A stretch of DNA of 64,000 nt from Panagrolaimus kolymaensis (taxonomy: Eukaryota > Nematoda > Chromadorea > Rhabditida > Panagrolaimidae). Shown here in pieces: positions 35,170 through 44,216 of this stretch. The stretch lies in contig JAJQJQ010000084.1 of assembly GCA_028622995.1 (NCBI GenBank), forward strand, positions 310,001-374,000, read 5' to 3'. Position numbers and translations under genes: made by a program. Below the pieces are notes generated by a model, which saw only the letters and a program-made list of their open reading frames with translations, did no database searches and was not told the DNA's origin. Position 1 is the stretch's first letter. Every line of letters begins with the position of its first letter.

Positions 35170-36012
35170 TTATTTTTCAATTGATTCTGAACTTCTGCTG
35201 CTACTGCTGCTGATTTTATCGATTTCAGCAAACCATTCTTCCAAAGGTAATTCATCAAGTGGGTCAGAATCAACAATGGTAGAATTTGTATCTTCAGCAA
35301 CTGAATCCATGGAACATTCACCATTTTTACCCCAACCACCATCATTTTCTTTAAAAACATTATTTAGCAAAGTTGAAGGTTTCAAACAATAATATTTGAG
35401 AGTTTCAACCCCAAATTTAAAAATATCGTCAGCGCCGGGGCAAAACTTTTCAGCTTCTTTTTTAACAAAATATGTAACTAATTTTTGAAGCTTTTGATCG
35501 ATGTTTTTCTTTCCAAATTCAATAATTTTAATTGAAGTATTTTTAATTGATGGCCAAATTTGAGTTTTAATTAAATTTACAACATTTTCAATTATCGGCG
35601 AAGTAGCTTCTTCGACGGCCTTTGAAATCCCTTCTTCCATGCTTTTTGTTGCTTCATTTAAAGCCCCACCAAGATTTTCTCCTATTTGATCGGTCAAACC
35701 TGCCATAGATTTTTGGGCTGCAGATTTTAAAGGATCAAAAGCTTCTGCCACTTTTTCAGTTAAATGATTTTTAACTTTTTGCATTTCTCGATCAACATTT
35801 TTCTTTACTTCTTCCAAACTTTTTGTTACTTCTGCAAATGGATCCACTTCGGGAATCACGGGTGGTGGTGGTGGAATTACAACTGGAGGAGGTGGTGGTG
35901 GAGCTGGAGGGTCGGGAATTTCCACAGGAATTACTTTGGGAGGACTCCAACCCCATCCATTTATTAAACATGGAAAAAGCACGAACAAAAAACCAATAAA
36001 AAATAATTTCAT
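35170..36012 (-). CDS. CPG/YYCLKPS-family secreted protein A, with polyproline N-terminus (280 aa)
   Basis: A single exon encodes 280 aa. A signal peptide (1-20) precedes a polyproline segment (about 24-55). Long amphipathic, charged helices (about 58-185) come next, then the family core KFCPGADDIFKF (189-200) and YYCLKPSTLLN (207-217), an acidic stretch with DPLDELPLEEWF (250-261), and a Ser-rich end. I know no named family. It is clearly paralogous to the gene at 39207 (from FGK.NID through CPG.DDI, YYCLKPS.LLN to the acidic PL..WF end) and, over the first helices, to the gene at 37775. The helices suggest lipid binding or coiled-coil assembly outside the cell, an inference only. The start at 36012 is the ATG with the signal peptide, 47 bases after a TATA box. 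Confidence 0.82.
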   Translation of the reverse strand: MKLFFIGFLFVLFPCLINGWGWSPPKVIPVEIPDPPAPPPPPPVVIPPPPPVIPEVDPFAEVTKSLEEVKKNVDREMQKVKNHLTEKVAEAFDPLKSAAQKSMAGLTDQIGENLGGALNEATKSMEEGISKAVEEATSPIIENVVNLIKTQIWPSIKNTSIKIIEFGKKNIDQKLQKLVTYFVKKEAEKFCPGADDIFKFGVETLKYYCLKPSTLLNNVFKENDGGWGKNGECSMDSVAEDTNSTIVDSDPLDELPLEEWFAEIDKISSSSSRSSESIEK

Positions 36013-36058
36013 TTCGTGAAACTCTGCCTTCTGCAGCTTCAAAAAATTTTTTTTCCTT

Positions 36059-36066
36059 TATTTATA
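36059..36066 (-). promoter_or_regulatory. TATA box of secreted protein A
   Basis: On the minus strand TATAAATA lies 47 bases upstream of the ATG at 36012. The two paralogues have the same box at 52 and 56 bases. Confidence 0.6.
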
Positions 36067-36836
36067 CATACGTTTAAAAAATTCTTAGCATTTTTTTCTT
36101 CTCATTTAACCTTTTGATAATGCTGCATTTCGTCAGAATTAAGAAACAAATGATTTTAATTTTTCATTTGGCTTCAGGCAATCATCTTTCGAAAAAAATT
36201 GTAAAAAAACAAACTTTCAAAAATTAAACGTGATTTTTTAAACAAATTTTTTTTGTTGCAAAAATTAAAGTTTTACAGTAATTTTATTTTTACAGAAAAA
36301 AATCTTTGAAAAAAAACTTCACGAGCTTCTAAATTTGCGTAGAATATTTGTCTTTATTTTTACTATTTTTCGCAACTTTCAAAAGTTGTAAAAAACTCCC
36401 ATATTTTTATTTTAGGATTTTCTCAAATTCATTCATTTCGCAATTAATCGGTTTAGCGATTTTCTGATAAGTTTCAAAGATTTTCTTATGTTTGTCTTTT
36501 TTCAAAATGGCACTTCTTCAGTTTCTCCACCCTACTTTTTCACTTTTTTTCATTTTTCCCTTATTTTACAGGGGGGACCAAGGGAATTTCCTACTTTAAC
36601 AGGGGAGACCAAAGGAATTTTTTTTGAATTTCCACAAAAGCTAAAGGTTTTTTTATAACCTTTAAACTTGCATTTCTAAATGAATCATCGAGATGCGCAT
36701 CTGTCAGTTTGAGCTTTTTCAAATATCATTGAAAGGGAGCGCTATTTTTGTTTATAGTCTTTCTTTTTTTTTGGTTATTTAAACATAAAAAACAAGATAG
36801 TCTGGAGTTTATTTTTATCATTTATTTGTTCTCGTC
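36067..36836. other. Spacer between secreted protein A and the transposase gene
   Basis: AT-rich sequence with no gene. It holds the G-rich direct repeat listed separately and probably the left end of the transposon that carried the gene at 36837, whose terminal inverted repeats I could not define. Confidence 0.4.
36568..36620 (+). repeat. Two G-rich 22-bp direct repeats, 31-bp period
   Basis: Units at 36568-36589 and 36599-36620 each begin ACAGGGG, continue GACCAA and end GGAATTT, differing at two positions. They lie about 220 bases before the transposase start, so they could be subterminal repeats of that element, but I found no inverted copy beyond its other end. Confidence 0.6.
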
Positions 36837-37732
36837 ATGGTTTTTTTTTCTGTTTTGAATGATTTAAAATTGTTCCGCCATCGTGATATTATTAAACTCC
36901 AATTAGCTGATGAAGAAGAAGTTGTAAAATGTTTTCAAGAATTGGGTATTATTCCTGATAAAAAGATTTGTGTGTGTTCTGGAGAGATGCGATTACAGAA
37001 GCGTTCCAACAAACCTGATGTTTGGAGATGCCGCACCACTTCATGTCGTAAAGAAGTTTCTTTTTTAAAAGATACATTTTTTAGTGGTACACATTTGAAG
37101 CTGATTGAGGTTAATTAGAGACTTCTTAGAATTTTATTTATTTTTATTTTAAGGTTTTTGAAATTGTCTATTGGTGGAGTCGTGAAATAGTTCAATATAA
37201 AAATATTCGTTGGGAAATGGGTCGAGATGAAAGTAATCTTGGTGATGCTACAATTTGTGATTGGCTTCAATTCTGTCGCGATGTTTGTGTTGATCATTAT
37301 GTTGCCCATCCTAAAGTTATTGGTGGACCCGGAGTGGTAGTTGAAATTGACGAAACCGTCATTTCTAAACGGAAATATAATAAAGGTTAGTTGTATCCAT
37401 CAAAGCGTTTATTAGGTTTATGTTTTTCAGGACGAATCATTACTGAACAAGTATGGATTTTTGGAGGTATTGAACGTGAAAATCCTTCTAATTGCTTTAT
37501 GGAAATTGTTCCTCTTCGAAACGCTGATACCCTTCTTCCTATCATTCAATCTCGAATTGCTCCAGGGTCCATAATAATCAGTGATTTGTGGCGTGCATAC
37601 TTTCGCATTGATCAACTTCCACAAGGCTATACTCATTTAACCGTTAACCACTCAGAAAATTTTATTAATCCCGAAAATGTGCTTGTAAAATGGGAATTTA
37701 AATTATTAAAAGCATTCATATTTATTAATTAA
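36837..37732 (+). mobile_element. Merlin/ISXO2-type DDE transposase gene, C-terminally truncated
   Basis: Three exons, 36837-37109, 37154-37385 and 37431-37732, join in frame to 268 aa. The N-terminal part has a Cys motif (CVC, WRC and a later Cys) typical of the zinc-ribbon region. The catalytic core is clear: EIDET (D157) followed by RKYNKG, then QVWIFGGIER, TLLPII, IISDLWRAY (D220) and VNHSENFINP. This is the ISXO2-like (DDE_Tnp_IS1595) domain of IS1016/Merlin transposases. The usual end, with the third catalytic acidic residue in a T..IE..W block, is missing; after NPENV the sequence becomes unrelated and stops. It is therefore probably inactive. It separates secreted genes A and B. Terminal repeats were not identified. 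Confidence 0.85.
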
Positions 37733-37774
37733 AAAAACAGTAATTAAAATTGAAAAGCAAATTTATTTATTTAT

Positions 37775-38524
37775 TTACAAACCCAAAGGCAATGGAAGTG
37801 TATTTTTAATTTCATCCTTGACTTTATTAGCTTCTGCGGTTGCTTTGCCTTGAACGCCATGAGCCAAATCATTGGTTTTATTTTTAGCCGCATCTTCGAG
37901 ATTTTCTATTTTATCAGAGAATCCACCATTTTTAGCCATATGATCAAGTAATTCTTGAATATTCTTTTTTCCATGAATAACATCAAGAATTCCAGCTACA
38001 TCAATTCCAAGAAATTCCGCCACATCTTTCGCAACATCGGTATAAGCTTTGAGTCCGGGGCACATGTTGTGGGTTTTGGTGTAAATTCTCCAAGTGAGTT
38101 TTCGAACTTTTTTGTTAAAAATAATTTTTTTAATTTTTTTTAAATATTTTTTTACCATTTTTTTCGCAAAACTTAAAGCTTTTTCTTTCATTTCTTCAAT
38201 GAGTTTAGTCGCGCCTTCTTTTGCAAAGGTTTCAATTTCGCTGGTGACATTTTTAATATTTTCTTCCACAGTGGTTTTGGCTTCATTCACGACTTCCATG
38301 GCTGTAGCTTTCACTTCATCAACAACATCCGTGACACTATCCTTCACTTCGCTAAGGGCTTGATTGACTTTTTCAGTGGCTTGATTTTCCATTTCTTTAA
38401 TAACTAAATCCACATTTCTTTGAATTTCTTTAAAAACTTTATTCACTTCTGTTTGAGGATCAAAAGCGGCTTCCACGGATCCAAGGAACAAAACAATAGC
38501 AAAAAAGCAACCAGAAAATTTCAT
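37775..38524 (-). CDS. CPG/YYCLKPS-family secreted protein B, divergent member (249 aa)
   Basis: A single exon encodes 249 aa. A signal peptide (about 1-19) precedes a long Lys/Glu/Val/Ala-rich helical region (about 22-150) that resembles apolipoprotein or LEA-like amphipathic repeats. It includes a strongly basic KKYLKKIKKIIFNKK stretch, then MCPGLKAYTDVAKDVAEF and a second helical half. The first helices (DP..EV.K...E...NVD......TEKV..A) match protein A, and the CPG element is kept, but YYCLKPS is absent. I infer it is the diverged member of the same family. The ATG at 38524 is preceded by a TATA box. The 3' end lies only 42 bases from the end of the converging transposase gene. Confidence 0.82.
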   Translation of the reverse strand: MKFSGCFFAIVLFLGSVEAAFDPQTEVNKVFKEIQRNVDLVIKEMENQATEKVNQALSEVKDSVTDVVDEVKATAMEVVNEAKTTVEENIKNVTSEIETFAKEGATKLIEEMKEKALSFAKKMVKKYLKKIKKIIFNKKVRKLTWRIYTKTHNMCPGLKAYTDVAKDVAEFLGIDVAGILDVIHGKKNIQELLDHMAKNGGFSDKIENLEDAAKNKTNDLAHGVQGKATAEANKVKDEIKNTLPLPLGL

Positions 38525-38575
38525 CTTTAGTAGCTGCAGGGGCGGGAAATGTGAAAATAATAAGTTTTAAATTTT

Positions 38576-38583
38576 TATTTATA
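38576..38583 (-). promoter_or_regulatory. TATA box of secreted protein B
   Basis: On the minus strand TATAAATA lies 52 bases upstream of the ATG at 38524, a spacing like that of the two paralogues. Confidence 0.6.
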
Positions 38584-39206
38584 TAATTTTTTGCAACACC
38601 TTTGTTGTTGCATTCCTCAAATTTTGTAATTTATTTTTTGACATTTCGGCTTCAAGCCATTTGAATTTTGTAATTATCACGAATTCAATAATAAAATAAA
38701 TTCGTGCAAAAATCCAAATAATTTTTTTTTAAATTTTGAATCATTCAAAAATTCCGATGCTTTTTTCGATTTTGGATTGACATCACTGCCAAGGTGTCTA
38801 TCATCAGACCTTTCTGTTCGACTTTTTATTTTTAAAATAATGCAAATTTTTTAAATGAATTTTTTTTATTAGCCTGGAGCGGAAATCTTCCAAAGCCTTG
38901 AAGCTCGAATTTTTATAAAACATGAAAGTTATCAAAAAAACTTTACTTAAAAATATTTTAAAACGATTTAGATTCGAACCAACTTTGAAAATAATATTTA
39001 CTTTCTAAAATTAGGTAATATTTTAGTTTCCATTTTTTTTAACAGTTTCTTGCTTTTCTACTCTTTTTTTCTGCCCAAATAAATTTTCTAATCACAACTG
39101 TTCTTTTCTTCTTGCTTTTTGGATTAAAAATTTTTATTAGTAAAAAATATGCAAAAATTATTCAAAAAAGCAATTTACAAAATTACAAAAAAGAAAGTAT
39201 TAAAAG
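38584..39206. other. Intergenic spacer between secreted proteins B and C
   Basis: AT-rich. A slightly GC-richer patch at about 38765-38825 has no coding or repeat signature that I can identify. Confidence 0.4.
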
Positions 39207-39950
39207 TTATTCATCTTCGTCTTCGCCGTCATTTTCTTCACTTGAAGAAGTAAACCAATCAAGAGGGAGTCCTTCGAATGGATCATAGGAGTAAGGAATA
39301 TCAGTGGAATTGTCGTTGCTATCATCTAAATCCATCGAAGTGCAATTTTCCCATCCGCTATTTTCATCAAAAATCATATTGAGTAATGAGGATGGCTTCA
39401 AACAATAATAATCTAGGATATCACTTTCAAATTCAATAATATCATCGCTGCCAGGACAAAATTTGGTGGCTTCATGTTGGAAGAAATCAATAAATTTCCA
39501 AATCTTTTCATCAATGTTTTCTTTTCCAAATTTAATTGCATCTTCGAAAAACTTTTTTAAAGTTGGTTTAAAATTAGTTTTAACCCAAATTTTTGCTTCA
39601 TCAAAACTTGCTTCAGTTAAGTTTTTTGCGTCGTCAAAAGTGGTTTGCAAAGATTCAATGGCATTTTGAATGGGTTCACGAAGAGCTTTTTCAGTTTCTT
39701 TTTTTATTTCTTCCACAGATTGTTCAGCAAATTCCTTAACTTTAGCTAATTCATTTTTTACTGTAGCTTGAGCGGAATCCTTAATTCCATAAATAATTCC
39801 TTCAAATTCATTTTTAATTTTATTTAAATGTTCATCAACCGGAGCCGTGATTACAGTCAAATCAAATCCAGGAACTTGACACTGGGAAAATTGAAAAAAT
39901 AAAGACAAAATAAAAAAGCAGCCAATAACAACAAATTTGAAGCATATCAT
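39207..39950 (-). CDS. CPG/YYCLKPS-family secreted protein C (247 aa)
   Basis: A single exon. The start at 39950 is chosen over an in-frame ATG at 40007 because it gives a clean signal peptide (MICFKFVVIGCFFILSLFFQ) and because the upstream ATG overlaps a TATA box whose spacing suits 39950. After the signal come amphipathic charged helices (about 38-160), then KFCPGSDDIIEF (163-174), YYCLKPSSLLN (181-191), DENSGW, an acidic region with sequons, and YDPFEGLPLDWF before a Glu/Asp end. The core from FGKENID to the GW is closely similar to protein A. It lacks A's polyproline segment. Function is unknown. Four shared Cys or Cys-like positions suggest disulphides, consistent with secretion. Confidence 0.82.
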   Translation of the reverse strand: MICFKFVVIGCFFILSLFFQFSQCQVPGFDLTVITAPVDEHLNKIKNEFEGIIYGIKDSAQATVKNELAKVKEFAEQSVEEIKKETEKALREPIQNAIESLQTTFDDAKNLTEASFDEAKIWVKTNFKPTLKKFFEDAIKFGKENIDEKIWKFIDFFQHEATKFCPGSDDIIEFESDILDYYCLKPSSLLNMIFDENSGWENCTSMDLDDSNDNSTDIPYSYDPFEGLPLDWFTSSSEENDGEDEDE

Positions 39951-40005
39951 TTTTTTGGACCAACAAGAAAAAATGTATGTAATTTCAATGAAGAAAACTT
40001 CTTCC

Positions 40006-40012
40006 ATTTATA
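40006..40012 (-). promoter_or_regulatory. TATA box of secreted protein C, overlapping an upstream ATG
   Basis: On the minus strand TATAAAT runs into the ATG at 40007. The box is 56 bases upstream of the ATG at 39950, matching the paralogues, so 39950 is the likely start. Confidence 0.6.
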
Positions 40013-40740
40013 TGGTTTGGCTTCAAAGTTTTTGTGACCTTTGATGATTAACAAAAAAACATTGGATGATGTTTGTTAAATTTGAAAAAAAAGAACCAAG
40101 CAAAATTCTTCAAATATTTTTCCTTTGAAAAAAATTAAGCATATTCTTACAAGGAAAATAAAATTTAGGTAAAAAACATTGTTTCTGCTAAACTTGAGAA
40201 AAATGACAGCTTGTAAAAATAATTAATTATCCCGTTTTACTAAAAAAATAAATAAAACCAAAATGCACTAAAAAAATTTATTTCCATCCATCCAAAAAAG
40301 GGATATTCAAATTTCCAGAATTCACTTTTTTGTTTATTGTTAAAGAAATGGGAATATTTTATTTAGTCTCTCTGATCAGTCAACCCGCTAAATCTTGAAC
40401 TTGAGTTTTATATTTTATTTATTTTTTCTAAAAACAAAGAAAAACAGACAGTACAAGCCTAGAGACAGTAGTAGTAAAACATAAAACTTCATTTTTTTTT
40501 GTTGAAAAATTACATAAAAAATTTAACATAACAAAAAAAAGATAGATAGCCTGCTTTTAATCAAAAAAGCGATACGTCGATGAAAAAGAAAAAGAAGAAA
40601 ACAATGGTGTCGCGAGAAAAACATATAAACTTGAATTGAAGAAAACAACAACATAAACCCGTAAACTTTTTTATATATATAAACAAAATAATAATTGGAA
40701 ATTGGAAAATTGAAATGTACGTTATAGTTTAGAAAAAATA
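40013..40740. other. Intergenic spacer, no gene seen
   Basis: AT-rich sequence between the promoter of secreted protein C and the 3' end of the zinc-finger gene. No coding evidence. Confidence 0.5.
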
Positions 40741-42124
40741 TTAAAATAGTTGTCCACCATCAGATTGATTTTGATCATGGGGATGCATTTGCTCCAATGG
40801 AGGCATATGTTCATGGCTCATTTGGTCATGGTCATTAAATGAGTCATTTACATCATCTTCAATTTGGGGAACCAGAATTTCGGGGTCACTTAGCTAAAAA
40901 TTTAGTGATTTAAAAATATAAAACTTGAGATTCCGAAAAAAGTTTAAAATAAAAAACTAACTTCAAGTTCGCCACTTTCAACCAATAAATGGACTCTTTT
41001 GTGATAAGATTCATGTTGTTCCATACTTTTACGATCCACAAAACTTTTCAAACATATTTCACAAAACATTGGTCGGTCCACTCGTGCCAGAGGATGCTCG
41101 AGATCAAGATGTTCAGAGCATTCACCTCGAGAAGAAAAATGTGATTTACACATGGGACATTCAAATTTTTCGAATGCAATAGTTCGAGCTTGAGCTAATA
41201 TCGCTTTTAAATCCGAACCCGATGATTCAATCATTTTAATCATTTCTCGAAAATGTGATAGCTTTTCTTCCAAGGAACCAGTTGGAAGAATATCGCCTCG
41301 ACGAATTTTTTCTATCCATGATCTTGCATCATTTCCAAGTCCAAGTTTACGTTTTCTTGGTCGAGATGGGGGAGTAAACATTGGTTCACCCGTGGATCGA
41401 ACAATTATAGCATCATGAGGAACTTCAGCTGGAGGTCGGCGATTACTAAAAAAAAGCAAACGATGATAGTTGTTTAAAAAGGATATATAAAAACTAAAAG
41501 TAAAAATATTCTAACCTCGCAAAAGGTTTCCAAGCTTCATCAAGTTCTTCTTTCGTGGTGACATGAGTTTTTAAATGCTTTTTAAGATTACCCTTAAGTC
41601 GACAAGTTTTACCACAATATGGGCATGCATGTGGCGTAAATCCAGAATGAACCGAACGATGTTCAAATAAATTTGATTTAAATCGAAAGGCTTTATTACA
41701 TATTTCACATGTAAATGGTTTTTGATCCGTGTGAATTATTGCATGTTGTTGCAAACCTAAAAATTGATGGTTTTAATAAACTTTTTTCATCTCAAAAATT
41801 ATTCGATTACAAACCTTTGAATGAAACAAAAATTTTATTGCATATATTACATTGATGAACAGCTCGTGGGCCTCCAGTACTCATAGGTTGTTTATATTCT
41901 TCGCCAAATTGGAATACATTCTAGAAAAAAAAAAATTGATTTTTAAAGTTTGGGAAAAGAATATATAAAAAAATCTTTCTTACTTCTCCACTAAACTGAT
42001 GATCGGATTCATTCATTTCTTCAAGTTCATCTTGCTCAAGACTCATATCATCGTCATCAGCATTACCAAAAAATTGCTGAGATATTTGTAATGCATCCAT
42101 ATCAGATAAATGAATATTAACCAT
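40741..42124 (-). CDS. Five-finger C2H2 zinc-finger protein (374 aa)
   Basis: Five exons in transcription order: 42124-41984, 41920-41815, 41756-41516, 41445-40962, 40893-40741, all in frame. The N-terminus is acidic. Fingers 1-3 form an array from C71 (CNIC, CEIC, CPYC), with finger 3 reading CPYCGKTCRLKGNLKKH. A basic, proline-containing linker with PRKRK, a likely nuclear localisation signal, follows. Fingers 4 and 5 (CPMC, CEIC) form a separate pair. The C-terminus is rich in His, Asp, Gln and Met. Such proteins are usually nuclear DNA-binding regulators. The conserved linker HTDQKPFTC between fingers 1 and 2 supports DNA binding. I could not assign it to a named nematode factor. Confidence 0.9.
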
Positions 42125-42172
42125 GAAAAAAAAGTTATATCAAAGTTGTTTTTAGACTGAAAAAATGGGAAA

Positions 42173-42338
42173 TACAGTAACTAGTAAATCTTGATGGAAG
42201 AATATCTCGTTATTCGAAAGCGACAAAAACGTTTGGAGTAGCTAAAGTCCTTTAGTTAGAGTATTTTAAAGTAAAGAAATATAAAATCTAACGAAAATTG
42301 GATGGGAAATAGCAAAAGTTTGAGTTAAAGTTACTGTA
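42173..42338. mobile_element. Possible small Tc1/mariner-like MITE
   Basis: TACAGTAACT at 42173-42182 is repeated in inverse orientation as AGTTACTGTA at 42329-42338. This gives CAGT...ACTG ends flanked by TA, the form expected for a non-autonomous Tc1/mariner-type element of about 160 bp. The inverted repeats are only 10 bp, and similar TACAGTA motifs occur nearby at 42670-42710, so this is tentative. Confidence 0.35.
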
Positions 42339-42369
42339 TTGGAGCAAAGGTGCAAATCTCAAAAAATTG

Positions 42370-42573
42370 CTACAAAAAAGTATGTTTGGCGACAAACTTG
42401 ATTAAAAGCAATAAGCCTATAGGTAGTTTATCATTTCGATAATCTTCTAAACCCAAAATTGCAGTAATAGCTAGTACCATGGCCAGCGGCAATAACAGTA
42501 TATATACTTGCTCAAGAAACTTGCAAAACATAAATTTATCCATCGCAAATGCGGCTTTCTTGTTCAATTTCAT
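42370..42573 (-). CDS. Possible exon or small gene for a two-span membrane protein
   Basis: The frame reads 67 aa from an ATG, with two hydrophobic segments (about 26-41 and 52-61) and a less biased composition than the chance frames around it. The frame stays open upstream to an acceptor-like AATAG near 42590, so it could be the last exon of a longer gene, but I could not find upstream exons. I recognise no family. It lies beside the candidate MITE. Confidence 0.3.
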   Translation of the reverse strand: MKLNKKAAFAMDKFMFCKFLEQVYILLLPLAMVLAITAILGLEDYRNDKLPIGLLLLIKFVAKHTFL

Positions 42574-44194
42574 CCCAAAAGCAATTAGAAACTATTAAAA
42601 TCATAAAAACAACGAGAAATGATCGAAAAATTTACTAAATTTCTAATGAAACTTTTGCACTGCGATGTTTACAGTAAAATTTGCTTGCAAATACAGTAAA
42701 ATCAGTAACTTCTTGCTTCGTTTTAGTCAAAGATAGTCCTAAACTCATGTATTATAAACTTTAATAGACTCATAAATGCTAATTCTAGAGAAATAATTAA
42801 TTATAACTACAGTTTCAACAAAATTACTAACTACCATATTTTTGAAATTTTTATCATTTCCCTCATTTTTTACGGTCAATTCTCAATCAAATTGGATGGT
42901 TTTTTGATTAATTAGTTAAAATAAGCCATAATGAAGGGAATTAAAACAAACGCGGAGCTAAAGATTCATAAAATAGATAATAAATTTATGGTAAATGGGT
43001 ATATGGTAGTCCGACCGTAACGTGTTGGCTTCAATTGCAACAACTCCGCCCAGAAATCAATGATGAAGATTCAAAACATTTTGCCAATAAATAAAAAATA
43101 TGGGTGCATGTAATAAAAATATATATATAAATAAATATGCTTTTTTTTATTAGCCTCTTAGAGACAGACGACGGATGCTATTAATGAAAGACTTCCTCTC
43201 TTTGTCTCGCTTCTTTACAAGTTTCCATTTTTTAAAAATTATTTTTGTAGAAGCAATAGTTTTTACATTTTATAACTGATTCAGCTTTAAAAAGATAACT
43301 TTGAAAAAAAAAATGTTATGAAAGATTGTAGCTTTGCTCTTTAACCACAAAAAATCACATTGCCTTGTAATTAAACCTGATTGAAAGGAATTTTAAAAAT
43401 CAGAAGCAAAGATATGTGCAAAAAAAGATGGATCTTCTTCAGCAAAAAAAAAGCAATTGAAAGTCAAAAAAAATAATGTTGGCAATTTGCCAGAAAAAAG
43501 CTTCATTCATTTATTCATATTTTTTAAACTTTGAAACTCAAACTTTGCAAACTATTTTTTAATCTTTCTTTCATCAAGCATTGTATATTATTTTTATTGA
43601 TGCTTATTTATTACCTTCAATTTTTGCTATCAAAAAATATGTAAAAAAGTTTCAAACAAGCAAAAAAATCCATTTCAATCCTAACGCGATCTTTGTTTGC
43701 TGCCATTCAGCTTTGTTTTTGCTCGCTCGCTGGCTGCTCTTCTTTCTCTCCCTTTTTTTCACTGCTGCGCATTTTTTTCTTCCTTCCATTCCATTTCTTT
43801 GATTGAAACATTGAAAGAACAAATATTTTTGCGATTTGTAGTTTTTTTTTGGTTGAAGAGCAGTGTAATAATAATAATGCCATTTGTTGATAGTCACTCT
43901 CAATTTTGTCATTTGTTTGTTAGAACAAGTTGGGATTAAAGGGTTTGATCTCGATTATTTTTTACCGCGATTTGTGTTTTATAAGTTTTTGAGGATGTTG
44001 ATTGATAGCCATGACTTTGATTTTGTTCTTCCTTTTCCTCTTTTTCGTGATTTTTACTGCTTTCTAACAACCCTATCTATTTTACTTTTGTATATTCCAA
44101 CCATTTTTTGAACGAATCGTGCGTGACGGATATTTGTGTTTCATTCGTGATCGTGTTTTTCTTACTTTTTATTATGTCATTTTCCAACATACAT
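42574..44194. other. Intergenic region upstream of PTPA, no supported gene
   Basis: Mostly AT-rich. Several TACAGTA motifs (42670-42710) and a GC-richer patch near 43010-43060 suggest mobile-element remnants. The last 500 bases are T-rich and would form the outron of PTPA if its mRNA is trans-spliced. Open frames near 43581-44403 lack domains and overlap PTPA's 5' region. Confidence 0.4.
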
Positions 44195-44201
44195 TTTTCA
44201 G
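44195..44201 (+). promoter_or_regulatory. Likely trans-splice acceptor of PTPA
   Basis: TTTTTCAG ends 15 bases before the ATG at 44217. No first exon is evident upstream, which fits spliced-leader addition. Confidence 0.5.
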
Positions 44202-44216
44202 GTTTCAACTCATACA

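Noticed and set aside
40005..40007. Upstream ATG as start of secreted protein C
   Set aside because: It overlaps the TATA box and would put extra residues in front of a good signal peptide; the ATG at 39950 fits the paralogues.
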